A DNA stretch of 64,000 nt, taken from NCBI RefSeq assembly GCF_003633685.1, contig NZ_RBKT01000001.1, positions 7,750,001-7,814,000 on the forward strand, in the 5' to 3' direction. The position numbers and the translations under genes were made by a program. The notes beneath the pieces were generated by a model. The model did not search any database. It was given only the letters and a program-made list of their open reading frames with translations, and was not told the origin of the DNA. Position 1 is the first letter of the stretch. The number at the start of each line of letters is the position of its first letter. Positions 32,601 through 44,869 of the stretch are shown here, piece after piece. This DNA comes from Micromonospora pisi. GTDB taxonomy: Bacteria; Actinomycetota; Actinomycetes; Mycobacteriales; Micromonosporaceae.

Positions 32601-34664
32601 ATGGTTGCACGAAGGCAACTTCTCGCGGCCGGTGCCGCAGGCGGTGCCGCACTCATTGTCCCGGCGGCGAGCCGCTCGGCAAGCGCGAACGGCCGTTCGG
32701 CGTTCGCGATGAACCCCGCGACCATCCCGAAGTACGTCACCGACCTGGTGATCCCACCGGTAATGCCACCACTGCCCTCGGACGGCAAGCAGGCCCTCGA
32801 CGAGTACCTCATCGCCGTACGGCAGTTCCAGCAGCAGGTCCTGCCGCCCGGCTACCCGAAGACGACGATCTGGAGCTACGGCTCACCCACCCACGGCAAC
32901 ACCTTCACGTACCCGGCGTACACCCTCGAGGCGAAGGTCAACCGTCCGGTGCGGGTCACCTGGAGCAACGAGCTGGTCGACGACAACGGCAACTTCCTGC
33001 CGCACCTGCTGACCGTCGACCCCACCCTGCACTGGGCGAACCCGGCCGGCGGCATCGAACAGCGCGACCACCGCCCGACCTTCACCAGCACCCCCGAGGC
33101 GTACACCGGGCCGGTCCCGCTGATCACCCACCTGCACGGAGCGCACTCCACCCCGGAAAACGACGGTTACCCCGAGGCGTGGTACCTGCCCGACGCGAAG
33201 AACATCCCGCCCGGTTACGCCCCGGTCGGTAGGTACTACGACGAGTTCCGCGAGACCTTCGGCCGCCAGCACAAGGTGGCGTGGAAGGCCGGCTCGGCGA
33301 CCTTCCAGTACCCGAACGACCAGCGCGCCACCACGCTCTGGTACCACGACCACACCATCGGCATGACCCGGCTGAACGTCTACGCCGGACCGGTCGGGTT
33401 CTACCTGCTGCGCGGCGGCCCGTCCGACCTGCCTCCCGGCGTGCTCCCCGGGCCGGCGCCGGCGCGCAACGATCCACCGGGCTCCCGCTACTACGAGCTG
33501 CCGCTGATCATCCAGGACCGCTCGTTCCACGAGGACGGCTCCCTCTCCTACCCGAGTGCGACGCAGATCGACGGCTTCGACGGCCCGTACATCCCGGAGA
33601 GCGACGTCTCGCCGATGTTCAACCAGACCTTCTTCGCCGACACCATCGTGGTCAACGGCGGCACCTGGCCGCTGCTCAAGGTGGAGCCGCGTCGCTACCG
33701 GTTCCGGCTGCTCAACGCGTGCAACTCGCGCTTCCTGGTCCTCCGGGTCGCAGGCGACGGCACGGCCCGGCCAGCCACCACCGCGCTACCGATCTGGCAG
33801 ATCGGCAGCGACGGCGGCTTCCTGCCCAAGCCCGTACGGCACGAGCAGCTGGTGATCGGCAACGCCGAACGGATCGACGTCGTGATCGACTTCACCGGCA
33901 TCGCCGAGGGAACCGCGCTCTACCTGATCAACGAGGGGCCGGATCACGAGTTCAGCGGCGGTACGCCCGGCACGGACTATGCGGTCGCCAACCCGTCCAC
34001 CACCGGACAGGTGATGAAGTTCCTGGTCGGACCGCTCATCGGACCGGACGAGAGCCTCCCCCCGGAGCAGCTGGAACTGCCCGCGTTCACGCCGCTGGGC
34101 AAGGAGACGGGCACCCGTCGGTTCTCGCTCAACGTGCAGCGCTCCGCGTTGGCGCCGGCCGCCGGTCCCATCGCCCACCTTGCCGGCGGCGTCGACGCGA
34201 ACGGCGCCCGGACGCCACTGCACTGGCAGGACCCGGTCCGGGACAACCCGACCCTGGGGGCCACCGAGATCTGGGAGTTCCGGAATTTCACCCCGCACGC
34301 CCACCCGGTGCACATCCACCAGGTCCAGTTCCAGGTGATCGGCAGGGGAGCGGACGGCCGGACACCACCGGATCCCTCGGAGACCGGCTTCAAGGACACC
34401 GTGATCATGCTTCCCGGCCACGTCACCCGGGTCAAGGTGAAGTTCGACCTACCCGGACGGTACGCCTGGCACTGCCACATCCTCGAGCACGAGGACAACG
34501 AGATGATGCTGCCGTTCTTCGTCGGTCAGCCGCCCAAGGGTGGCGCGCACACCGGCGATGGCGGCGCGCGCGGCGTCGACCCGGTGCTAGCCACAGCCGG
34601 GACGACCATGGTGGCGGCGGCCGCCACCACCGGCATCGTCATCACCCGCCACCCCCCAGCCTGA
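32601..34664 (+). CDS. Secreted multicopper oxidase (laccase/CotA-like)
   Basis: A 687-residue enzyme that oxidises phenolics or metal ions with reduction of oxygen to water. All four copper motifs are present: HLHGAH, WYHDHT, HPVHIHQVQF and HCHILEHEDNEMM, the last with the axial Met. The N-terminus ARRQLLAAGAAGGAAL looks like a Tat signal, fitting export of a folded copper enzyme. The C-terminus ends in a hydrophobic stretch (TTMVAAAATTGIVI) that may anchor it. ATG 32601 has GGAAGGTGGAAAGG upstream. It lies next to the SARP/type II PKS cluster and could oxidise its product. Confidence 0.88.
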   Translation: MVARRQLLAAGAAGGAALIVPAASRSASANGRSAFAMNPATIPKYVTDLVIPPVMPPLPSDGKQALDEYLIAVRQFQQQVLPPGYPKTTIWSYGSPTHGNTFTYPAYTLEAKVNRPVRVTWSNELVDDNGNFLPHLLTVDPTLHWANPAGGIEQRDHRPTFTSTPEAYTGPVPLITHLHGAHSTPENDGYPEAWYLPDAKNIPPGYAPVGRYYDEFRETFGRQHKVAWKAGSATFQYPNDQRATTLWYHDHTIGMTRLNVYAGPVGFYLLRGGPSDLPPGVLPGPAPARNDPPGSRYYELPLIIQDRSFHEDGSLSYPSATQIDGFDGPYIPESDVSPMFNQTFFADTIVVNGGTWPLLKVEPRRYRFRLLNACNSRFLVLRVAGDGTARPATTALPIWQIGSDGGFLPKPVRHEQLVIGNAERIDVVIDFTGIAEGTALYLINEGPDHEFSGGTPGTDYAVANPSTTGQVMKFLVGPLIGPDESLPPEQLELPAFTPLGKETGTRRFSLNVQRSALAPAAGPIAHLAGGVDANGARTPLHWQDPVRDNPTLGATEIWEFRNFTPHAHPVHIHQVQFQVIGRGADGRTPPDPSETGFKDTVIMLPGHVTRVKVKFDLPGRYAWHCHILEHEDNEMMLPFFVGQPPKGGAHTGDGGARGVDPVLATAGTTMVAAAATTGIVITRHPPA

Positions 34665-34666
34665 GA

Positions 34667-34719
34667 AGGAAGGGCCCCTTGTTATCGCTTTCGGTATAGG
34701 AAGGGCCCCCTGTTAACCG
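34667..34719 (+). repeat. Two copies of an AGGAAGGGCCCC intergenic repeat
   Basis: AGGAAGGGCCCCTTGTTA (from 34667) and AGGAAGGGCCCCCTGTTA (from 34698) occur 31 bases apart after the oxidase gene. I recall this unit as a common intergenic sequence in Micromonospora and relatives; that is memory, not a search. Its GGGGCCC core could fold, so it may act in termination. Confidence 0.55.
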
Positions 34720-34735
34720 TCCGGGCGGCACGCGG

Positions 34736-35578
34736 TCAGGACCGTGGACTGCGTGGCGTCGGGTGGCGTGGGGAGTGCGGGTCGCGGCCCGGCGTCGGTC
34801 TGGGCGCCGGGCCGCCGATCGGGGCGAGGATGTCGTTGAGCAGCGCGCGCATCGCGTTCGACGGCTCCAGTTGCAACTCGCTGAGGATCAACTGGCGGTA
34901 CGCGTAGAAGGCGTGCAGCGCCTCGTACGCGTTCCCCTCGTCGAGGTGAACCTGGACGATCAGCCGGTGCGGCGTCTCCCGCAGTGGTTCGGCACGCATC
35001 GCCTCCAGAGCCGCCTGCAACGCCTCGCCGTGCTGGCCGGCGCGCAGGTACGCGCGAGCGACCTGCTCCAGGGTGTGCAGGCGGAGCTGACGCAGGCGCT
35101 CCCGTTCCACCAGCACCCAGTCGTCGTACCAGCCGGGCAGCAGGTCGTGGCGGCCGGCGGCGAGCACTCCTTCGGCCCAGCGCGGGTCACCACCCTCGCG
35201 TACCCGGGCGGCGGCCCGGACCAGGTCGTCCACGTCCACCTCGACCTGGGCGTCGAGGCGTACCGCGCCACCGGTGGTGACCACCGGGCAGGCGCCGTTG
35301 CGGCGCAGCCGCCACAGTGCCGTACGCAGTCGGGAGAGGGCGCGCTCCTCGGGGGTGTCCGGCCAGAGCAGCCCGGCCAGATGGGTACGGGTGGCGCCCG
35401 GCCGCAGGCCGATGAGCGCGATGACCCGTTGCAGTCCACGTGGGACGACCGTCGGTGTCCCCGCGCGCAGCAGTCGGAACCCGTCGAGCAGGAAGAGCTG
35501 GACCGTCCCCGGAGGGTACCTCTCGCCGGGGACCGGTTGGCGGAGCACGGTGGGCGCCATGCTGCTGTCAGAGGTCAT
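34736..35578 (-). CDS. SARP/AfsR-type pathway regulator (BTAD)
   Basis: A 280-residue Streptomyces-antibiotic-regulatory-protein type activator. The N-terminal OmpR-like winged helix is seen at LFLLDGFRLLRAG, LQRVIALIGL and RLRTALWRLRR; the bacterial transcriptional activation domain (BTAD) follows with LLPGWYDDWVLVERERLRQL and LDEGNAYEALHAFYAYRQLI. ATG 35578 has AGGGGG upstream. It is divergent from the type II PKS operon, and two perfect 11-base tandem units in the shared intergenic region fit the known heptamer-repeat binding mode of SARPs. Most likely the cluster activator. Confidence 0.87.
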   Translation of the reverse strand: MTSDSSMAPTVLRQPVPGERYPPGTVQLFLLDGFRLLRAGTPTVVPRGLQRVIALIGLRPGATRTHLAGLLWPDTPEERALSRLRTALWRLRRNGACPVVTTGGAVRLDAQVEVDVDDLVRAAARVREGGDPRWAEGVLAAGRHDLLPGWYDDWVLVERERLRQLRLHTLEQVARAYLRAGQHGEALQAALEAMRAEPLRETPHRLIVQVHLDEGNAYEALHAFYAYRQLILSELQLEPSNAMRALLNDILAPIGGPAPRPTPGRDPHSPRHPTPRSPRS

Positions 35579-36079
35579 GGTCGAACCCCCTGCACCGGAA
35601 CCCGTGTCCCGAACCGCGCTGGCCCGGGGCGGTGCCCCTGGCCTGGCTGGGCATGACCATGTGCCAACGGCTCTGTCGTTGAACGGTCCCTTGCCCCCGA
35701 AATTGTGACGAAGAGTAGCAATTGCCCATATGCTCGGTCAATCGTCGCGACGCTCTTCCGACTCCCGCGCGCCGCCGCCCAGGCCGGCTCGTTGGGCTCA
35801 GCCCGAGTCGTTCTCCCAGGTCAGACGGGGTGTCGATCCGATTGATGATCCACCGACAACGTCACCGGAACGTCACCGGACAGGTGCATCGCCCAGCTCA
35901 CCGTCGTGACATCACGTTGACGGTCCTGAGCGCATCGTGACCAGCGTTTCTGTGGACGCCTCGCCGCCTCCGCAGCGGCTGCGACCGGAACGTCCGCTGG
36001 TCCGATCGCACTACGCGCCACATCACGTCCCCACTCCGAACCGATCCGGCACGGGGCACTGACCGCTGGGAGGTCGCTG
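35579..36079. other. Divergent control region of the pigment cluster
   Basis: About 500 bases without a gene between the SARP gene and the first PKS-operon gene. The only strong signal is the tandem 11-mer at 35859-35880; an A/T-richer patch lies near 35700-35735. Confidence 0.6.
35859..35880. promoter_or_regulatory. Tandem 11-bp direct repeat, candidate SARP binding site
   Basis: ACGTCACCGGA occurs twice without a gap. SARP activators recognise direct heptamer repeats at 11-bp spacing, one helical turn, so this is the expected form. It lies about 200 bases before the PKS operon and about 280 before the SARP gene; which promoter it serves is not clear. Confidence 0.65.
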
Positions 36080-36420
36080 ATGCATCGATCGCTGATCGTC
36101 GCCAAAATCATGCCCGGAGCCGAGTCGGAGGTGGCACGGATCTTCGCCGAGTCAGACCAGACGGAGCTACCGGGGATCGTCGGCGTACGACACCGGTCCC
36201 TGTACCGCCTCGACGACCTCTACGTACACCTGCTGGAGACCGAGGAGCCGGTCGCCGCCGGGCTCATGACGGCCAGCCAGCACCCCGAGTTCGTCCGGGT
36301 CAGCGAGCGGCTGCGGCCACACATCTCGCCGTACCTGTCGACCTGGCGCTCCCCGCGCGACGCGGTTGCCGGCTGCTTCTACCGGTGGGACGCGGCGGTC
36401 CAGGCGAGTGGGAGCGGACG

Positions 36421-36424
<4 letters not shown>
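36080..36424 (+). CDS. TcmI-family type II polyketide cyclase
   Basis: A 114-residue ferredoxin-like-fold cyclase that folds and closes rings of a poly-beta-keto intermediate. MHRSLIVAKIMPGAESEVAR, FAESDQTELPGIVGVRHRSL and the LYVHLLE strand match the TcmI family (WhiE ORFVII is of this type). ATG 36080 has GGGAGG seven bases upstream. It opens the operon, and its stop overlaps the carboxyltransferase start (ATGA). Position and family fit a cyclase acting late in pigment formation. Confidence 0.87.
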
Positions 36425-38195
<1,771 letters not shown>

Positions 38196-38199
<4 letters not shown>

Positions 38200-38693
38200 C
38201 CGGCGAGCCGACCGAGGACGATCACCTGCTGGCCCAGTTGCGTGAGCAGGCGAGCCGGCTCGTGGCCGAGGTGGACGGTCCGCTGCGGCGGATCCGGATG
38301 CGCAGCGGCAACGCGGTGGTGGAGATCGAGTGGCACGGTGCCGCGACACCGGCCGAGGCGGGTCCCGCCCTCCCCACGGACGCCGTGGTGCGGCCGGTCT
38401 CCGCCGTCTCCGGGACGCCGGTAGCAGCCGGCTCTGGCGCCGACGCCGCGTCCCGGGACTGCGTGGTCGCACCGATGGTCGGCACCTTCTACCGGGCTGC
38501 GGAACCGGGCGCGTCGCCCTTTGTCGAGGTCGGCGACCTGGTGGAGCCGGGACAGGTGATCGGCATCGTCGAGGCGATGAAGTTGATGAATCACATCACT
38601 GCGGAGCACGCCGGCAAGGTCGCCGAGGTGCTGGTCGGTAATGGCGAGCCGGTGGAGTTCAACCAACCACTGATCGCCCTGGTATCCGCCTGA
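38196..38693 (+). CDS. accB: Biotin carboxyl carrier protein of acetyl-CoA carboxylase
   Basis: A 165-residue BCCP. The C-terminal biotinyl domain carries the target Lys in VEAMKLMNHI, preceded by VVAPMVGTFYRAAEPG; the Ala/Pro-rich linker lies at residues 50-90. The N-terminal 45 residues are the AccB-type extension (LLAQLREQASRLV). ATG 38196 overlaps the AccDA stop (ATGA). Works with the neighbouring biotin carboxylase and carboxyltransferase to make malonyl-CoA for the polyketide synthase. Confidence 0.92.
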
Positions 38694-38711
38694 CGCCGAG
38701 GACGGTGTCCG

Positions 38712-40124
38712 ATGTTCGAAAAGCTGCTGATCGCCAATCGTGGTGAGATCGCCCTCCGGGTTGCCCGTGCCTGCCGTGAGCTGGGCATTCGTACGGTCGC
38801 CGTGCACTCGACCGTGGACCGGGACTCGGCCGTGGTCCGATACGCGGACGAGAGCGTCTGCATCGGCCCGGCCGCCAGCCGGCACAGTTACCTCAATGCC
38901 GCCGCCATCATCGAGGCGGCCCGGCAGACCGGCGCCGGGGCGATCCACCCCGGTTACGGCTTCCTCTCCGAGGACCCCGACTTCGCCGAGATCTGCGCCG
39001 ACAACGGGCTGGTCTTCGTCGGCCCCCGCCCCGAGGTGATGGCTGTCCTCGGCGACAAGTCACGCGCGCGGGCACTGATGCGGGACGCGGGTCTGCCGTT
39101 GCTGCCGGGCAGCGTCGAGACGTTGGCCACGGTCGGGGAGGCGCGGGCGGTCGCGGACGAGATCGGCTACCCGGTCATCATCAAGGTCGCCGCCGGTGGT
39201 GGCGGCCGGGGCATGACGGTGGTCTGGTCCGCGGCCGACTTCGCCCGCGCGTACGCGCACACCCGGACGGTGGCGCGGGCCGTCTTCGCGGACGACCGGG
39301 TGTACGTCGAGCGGTACCTGCCCCAGGCCCGCCACGTCGAGGTGCAGGTGCTCTGCGACGGGCACGGTGGCGGGGTGCACCTCGGCACCCGGGACTGCTC
39401 GGTCCAGCGCCGGCACCAGAAGCTGGTCGAGGAGGGCCCGGCCCCGGCGCTCTCCGCCGGCACGCTCGACGCGATCGCGGCGGCCGCCCTGCGGGGGGCG
39501 CTCAGTGTCGGTTACAGCGGTGCCGGCACCGTCGAGTTCCTGGTGGACGAGGCGGAGCGGTTCCACTTCATGGAGATCAACTGCCGTATCCAGGTGGAGC
39601 ACCCGGTGACCGAGATGATCACGGGTGTCGACCTGGTGCACGAGCAGCTCCACCTGGCGAGCGGTGCACCGCTGCGGATCCGCCAGGACGAGGTCCAGTT
39701 GCGGGGCGTCGCGATCGAGTGCCGGGTCAACGTGGAGGACCCGGAGCGGGACTTCCTGCCGACCCCTGGTCGACTGGACCGGTTCCAACCCCCGGCCGGC
39801 CCCTTCACCCGGGTCGACACCCACGGCACACCCGGGTACGTGGTCGGTCCGCACTACGACTCGCTCCTGGCCAAGGTCGTGGTCTGGGCGCCGGAGCGGA
39901 CCCTGGCCCTCGATCGGCTGGAACGCGCGCTGGAAGAGTTCGACATCGCCGGACCGGGGGTGCACACCACGATCCCGTTCATCCGTCGGGTCCTCGACGA
40001 CGCCCGCTTCCGCAAGGGCCGGTATTCGACCGACCTCGTCGACCGCCTGCTACGCGATGCCGACACGCCCGCCAAGCCGCCGGTCGACCGTACCGGTGAG
40101 CCGGCCGCGCCGACGGCGCGGTGA
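38712..40124 (+). CDS. accC: Biotin carboxylase subunit of acetyl-CoA carboxylase
   Basis: A 470-residue ATP-grasp enzyme that carboxylates biotin on the carrier protein. Start ATG 38712 gives FEKLLIANRGEIALRVARA, the canonical AccC N-terminus. The ATP loop KVAAGGGGRGM, HPGYGFLSE, RDCSVQRRHQK(L) and the MEINCRIQVEHPVTE catalytic stretch are intact. It follows accB by 18 bases. Length is slightly above the usual 450 because of an A/P-rich tail. Confidence 0.93.
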   Translation: MFEKLLIANRGEIALRVARACRELGIRTVAVHSTVDRDSAVVRYADESVCIGPAASRHSYLNAAAIIEAARQTGAGAIHPGYGFLSEDPDFAEICADNGLVFVGPRPEVMAVLGDKSRARALMRDAGLPLLPGSVETLATVGEARAVADEIGYPVIIKVAAGGGGRGMTVVWSAADFARAYAHTRTVARAVFADDRVYVERYLPQARHVEVQVLCDGHGGGVHLGTRDCSVQRRHQKLVEEGPAPALSAGTLDAIAAAALRGALSVGYSGAGTVEFLVDEAERFHFMEINCRIQVEHPVTEMITGVDLVHEQLHLASGAPLRIRQDEVQLRGVAIECRVNVEDPERDFLPTPGRLDRFQPPAGPFTRVDTHGTPGYVVGPHYDSLLAKVVVWAPERTLALDRLERALEEFDIAGPGVHTTIPFIRRVLDDARFRKGRYSTDLVDRLLRDADTPAKPPVDRTGEPAAPTAR

Positions 40125-40143
40125 CCGGCCGTTCGACACCTGA

Positions 40144-41442
<1,299 letters not shown>

Positions 41443-41446
<4 letters not shown>

Positions 41447-42714
41447 CACCCCGCCGTACGGTCGTCACCGGCATCGGCGTGGTCGCGCCCGGCGGACCGA
41501 CCCGCAAGCAGTTCTGGGCCACCATCACCGAGGGCCAGACCGCCACCCGTCGGATCAGCTTCTTCGACCCGTCCCCGTTCCGATCGCAGATAGCGGCCGA
41601 GTGCGACTTCGACCCGGTCGCCGCCGGCCTCACCCCCAGGGAACGCCGCCGCGCCGACCGGTACGTGCAGTTCGCGCTCGCCGGCTCGATCGAGGCGCTG
41701 GCCGACAGCGGGCTGGAACTGACCGACGAGATCCGCAACCGTACGGGAGTGGTGCTCGGCTCGGCGGTCGGCGGCACCATGGCCCTGGAGGACGAGTACG
41801 TGGTGGCCAGCGACTCCGGTGCCGAGTGGCTGGTCGACCACGAGTGCAGCGGACCGTACCTCTACCAGGCGCTGGTGCCGAGCAGCCTGGCGGCGGACGT
41901 CGCGGTCCGGCACGGGCTCCACGGACCCGCGCAGGTGATCTCCACCGGCTGCACCTCCGGCATCGACTCGATCGGGTACGCCCACCAGCTCATCTCCGAC
42001 GGCGAGGCCGACATCGTGGTCACCGGGGCCTCCGACACGCCCATCTCACCGGTGACGGTCGCCTGTTTCGACGCGATCAAGGCGACCACACCGGACAACG
42101 ACGACCCCGCGCACGCCTCCCGGCCGTTCGACCGGGACCGGCACGGCTTCGTGCTCGCCGAAGGTGCCGCGGTGCTGGTGCTGGAGGAGCTGCAACACGC
42201 GCTGCGCCGGGGTGCGCACGTCTACTGCGAGGTGGCCGGGTACGCCAACCGCAGCAACGGCTACCACATGACCGGCCTGCGGCCCGACGGGGTGGAGATG
42301 GCGCTCGCCATCAGCTCGGCACTGGACCAGGCCCGGGTCAACCCGGACGAGATCTCGTACATCAGCGCACACGGTTCGGGCACCCGGCAGAACGACCGGC
42401 ACGAGACAGCCGCGTTCAAGCGGTCCCTCGGCCCGGCCGCGTACCAGGTGCCGATCAGCTCGATCAAGTCGATGGTCGGGCACTCGCTCGGCGCGATCGG
42501 TTCGATCGAGATGGCCGCCTGCGCGCTGGCGATCGAGTACGGCGTGGTGCCACCGACCGCGAACTGGGCCAACCGCGACCCCGAGTGCGACCTCGACTAC
42601 GTCCCCAACACCGCTCGGGACCACCCGGTCGACGTCGCGCTCTCGGTGGGAAGCGGGTTCGGTGGCTTCCAGTCGGCCATGGTCTTCAAACGGCTACCGG
42701 GGCGCGACCGATGA
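41443..42714 (+). CDS. Type II PKS ketosynthase alpha (KS-alpha)
   Basis: A 423-residue ketosynthase that condenses malonyl units on the ACP. The active-site Cys170 is in STGCTSGID; the two catalytic His lie in YISAHGSGT and [10 protein letters not shown]. The N-terminus [15 protein letters not shown] is standard for KS-alpha. Start ATG 41443 overlaps the cupin stop, and the stop overlaps KS-beta (ATGA), ensuring equal amounts of the two partners. Forms the minimal PKS with KS-beta and the ACP domain upstream. Confidence 0.94.
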
Positions 42715-43982
42715 GCCCCCGTCCGGTGGTCACCGGCATCGGCGTGGTCGCGCCGAGCGGGATCGGCGCGGACACCCACTGGAAGACGGTGCTGGCCGGG
42801 GAGAACCGGATCGGCCGGATCACCCTGTTCGAGCCGGACCGCTACCCGACCACCCTCGCCGGTGAGGTGCCCGACTTCGACGCCACCCGGTACGCGGACA
42901 ACCGCCGGCTGGTGCAGACCGACCGCTGGACCCATCTCGGGTTCGCCGCCGCCCGACTCGCCCTGGCTGACGCCGGACTGCCCGAGGTCGCCGGCAACCC
43001 GTACGGCTACGCGGTGACGCTGGCGAGTTCGTCCGGCGGCAACCTGTTCGGGCAGCGCGAACTGCAACGGCTCTGGAGCCAGCCGTCCCGGACCGTCGGG
43101 GCGTACCAGTCGATCGCCTGGTTCTACGCGGCGAGCGTCGGTCAGGTCTCCATCCACCACCAGTTCAAGGGACCGTGCGGGGTGCTGGTCGCCGAGGCGG
43201 CCGGTGCGCTGGACAGCCTGGCCCACGCCGCCCGGATCATCCGCAGGGGGACCCCGGTCGTGATTGCCGGCGGGACCGAATGCCCGCTCAGCCCGTACGC
43301 CCTGGCCTGCCAGATGCGCAACGGGCTGCTCAGTGCCAGCGACGACCCGGAGCGTGCGTACCGGCCGTTCGACGTCGCCGCGTCCGGGTACGTCCCGGCC
43401 GAGGGGGGAGCGGTCTTTGTCGTCGAGGACCTCGAACACGCGCTGGCCCGGGGGGTCACCACCATCTACGGCGAGATCGCCGGTTGGGGCGCGACCCACG
43501 ACGGGCGGCACACCGGGCAGGTCGGTCCGGTCGACCCGACCCAGTACGCCCGGTCGATGCGGCTGGCACTGGACCGGGCCGGCTGCGCTCCGGAGCAGGT
43601 CGACGTGGTGTTCCCGGACGCGCTCGGGGTGCCGCGCTACGACCGGAGCGAGGCGACCGCGCTGCGTACGGTCTTCGGCCCGGACACCCCTCCGGTCACC
43701 ACCCAGAAACCGTTGATCGGGCGGGCGCACCAGGGCGGGTCGGCACTGGACGCGGCGAACGCCCTGCTGGCGCTCCGGCACCGGGTGCTGCCGCCGACGG
43801 CGGGACTCGACCAACCGGCCCCGGGCTGTGACCTCAACTTCGTCCGGCGGACCCGGGAGCATCCGGTGAACGCGGCGCTGGTCGGGGCACGTGGATTCGA
43901 CGGGTTCAACAGCTCGGTGCTGATCCGCGCCTACCCGACAACGGGGGAGTTGCCCGGACAGCGCACCGGTGACGACCGGTGA
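42711..43982 (+). CDS. Type II PKS chain-length factor (KS-beta)
   Basis: A 423-residue ketosynthase homologue without the active-site Cys; it pairs with KS-alpha and sets chain length. The N-terminus [20 protein letters not shown] is typical. At the position of the KS-alpha Cys the sequence reads VAEAAGALD, giving Ala163, whereas most chain-length factors have Gln (EQAGGLD). The frame is open far upstream, but ATG 42711 overlapping the KS-alpha stop is the natural start. Decarboxylation or priming behaviour may differ because of the missing Gln. Confidence 0.92.
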   Translation: MSPRPVVTGIGVVAPSGIGADTHWKTVLAGENRIGRITLFEPDRYPTTLAGEVPDFDATRYADNRRLVQTDRWTHLGFAAARLALADAGLPEVAGNPYGYAVTLASSSGGNLFGQRELQRLWSQPSRTVGAYQSIAWFYAASVGQVSIHHQFKGPCGVLVAEAAGALDSLAHAARIIRRGTPVVIAGGTECPLSPYALACQMRNGLLSASDDPERAYRPFDVAASGYVPAEGGAVFVVEDLEHALARGVTTIYGEIAGWGATHDGRHTGQVGPVDPTQYARSMRLALDRAGCAPEQVDVVFPDALGVPRYDRSEATALRTVFGPDTPPVTTQKPLIGRAHQGGSALDAANALLALRHRVLPPTAGLDQPAPGCDLNFVRRTREHPVNAALVGARGFDGFNSSVLIRAYPTTGELPGQRTGDDR

Positions 43983-44395
43983 GCCGGGCGGCAGAGGAAG
44001 GGGAGCGACCGGTGGCAGCGGAGGAGACGGCGATGGGCGGGTCGGGCAAGGCGCGAGTGGTGTTCCTCATCCGGATACCCCGGGAGCGGACCGATGAGTT
44101 CCTCCGGGCGTACGACCGGATCCGCTACCAGGTCGCCGAGGGGGTGCCGGGGCACCTGGTGGATCAGGTCTGCCGCTCGGCCACCGACCCGGAGCAGTGG
44201 CTGATCACCAGTGAGTGGAGCTCACTGGCGCACTTCGAGGCGTGGGAACGCAGCAGCGACCACCGCGAGCTGGTCAAACCGATGCGTGAGTGCATGACCG
44301 AGGCCCGCTCGCTGCGATTCGCCGTCCACGAGCAGACCTCGGCCCGGGACCGTACGCCCGCGCGGGCCGGCGCCGCGGAGCGGTCCGACGAGTGA
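43979..44395 (+). CDS. Antibiotic biosynthesis monooxygenase (ABM) family protein
   Basis: Up to 138 residues. GTG 43979 overlaps the KS-beta stop (GTGA); GTG 44012 and ATG 44033 each have a good ribosome-binding site and would trim a low-complexity leader. The ABM ferredoxin-like core is at about residues 24-118: ARVVFLIRIPRERTDEFL, VDQVCRSATDPEQWLI and FEAWERSSDHREL. Such cofactor-free enzymes oxidise polyketide quinol intermediates. Its place after the minimal PKS fits tailoring or cyclisation of the pigment. Confidence 0.78.
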   Translation: MSRAAEEGERPVAAEETAMGGSGKARVVFLIRIPRERTDEFLRAYDRIRYQVAEGVPGHLVDQVCRSATDPEQWLITSEWSSLAHFEAWERSSDHRELVKPMRECMTEARSLRFAVHEQTSARDRTPARAGAAERSDE

Positions 44396-44456
44396 CGGAC
44401 AGGTACGGCGTACGTCCGTCCGGGAGGCCGCCGCATCCCCTAGGGAAGGAAGAAGG

Positions 44457-44825
44457 ATGAGTTCGAACTGGCACGCGCTCTACTACCCGCTCAGGCCGGG
44501 CAGCGAGGAGAAGGTCAAGGAGCTGTTCCGGATCAGTGGACGGCCGCGGTTCGAGATCTACGGCGACGACGGGCGGCTGGTGGGGCGACTGCTCGGCACG
44601 ATGGCCTTTGTCGGGCGGGAGATGGCCGTCCGGGTGATCGAGGTCGAGGGGCCGCTCGGCCTGGTCGCCGCGCACATGAGCCGCCAGGAGGCGGTCCGGG
44701 AGTTCGAGCGGGAGCTGCACGAGCACCTCACGGTGCCGCGGGACATGGCCACCCCGCAGGGGGCCCGGGACTTCTTTCGCAGCGCCTCGATGGAGTGTGT
44801 GCTCTCCCGCCGCCACGACCAGTAG
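44457..44825 (+). CDS. SchA/CurD-like protein (WhiE ORFI-type)
   Basis: A 122-residue protein matching the SchA/CurD family found in spore-pigment clusters (WhiE ORFI, CurD): WHALYYPLRPGSEEKVKELF, RLLGTMAFVGREMAVRVIEV and EREL-HEHL segments. Its fold is ferredoxin-like, so a role in cyclisation or oxidation is likely but unproven. ATG 44457 has AAGGAAGAAGG just upstream. Last clear gene of the operon; nothing co-directional follows. Confidence 0.8.
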   Translation: MSSNWHALYYPLRPGSEEKVKELFRISGRPRFEIYGDDGRLVGRLLGTMAFVGREMAVRVIEVEGPLGLVAAHMSRQEAVREFERELHEHLTVPRDMATPQGARDFFRSASMECVLSRRHDQ

Positions 44826-44869
44826 CGGTCCGGACGTACGGGGCGGCAGTGACGCCCGACCGGGTTCGT

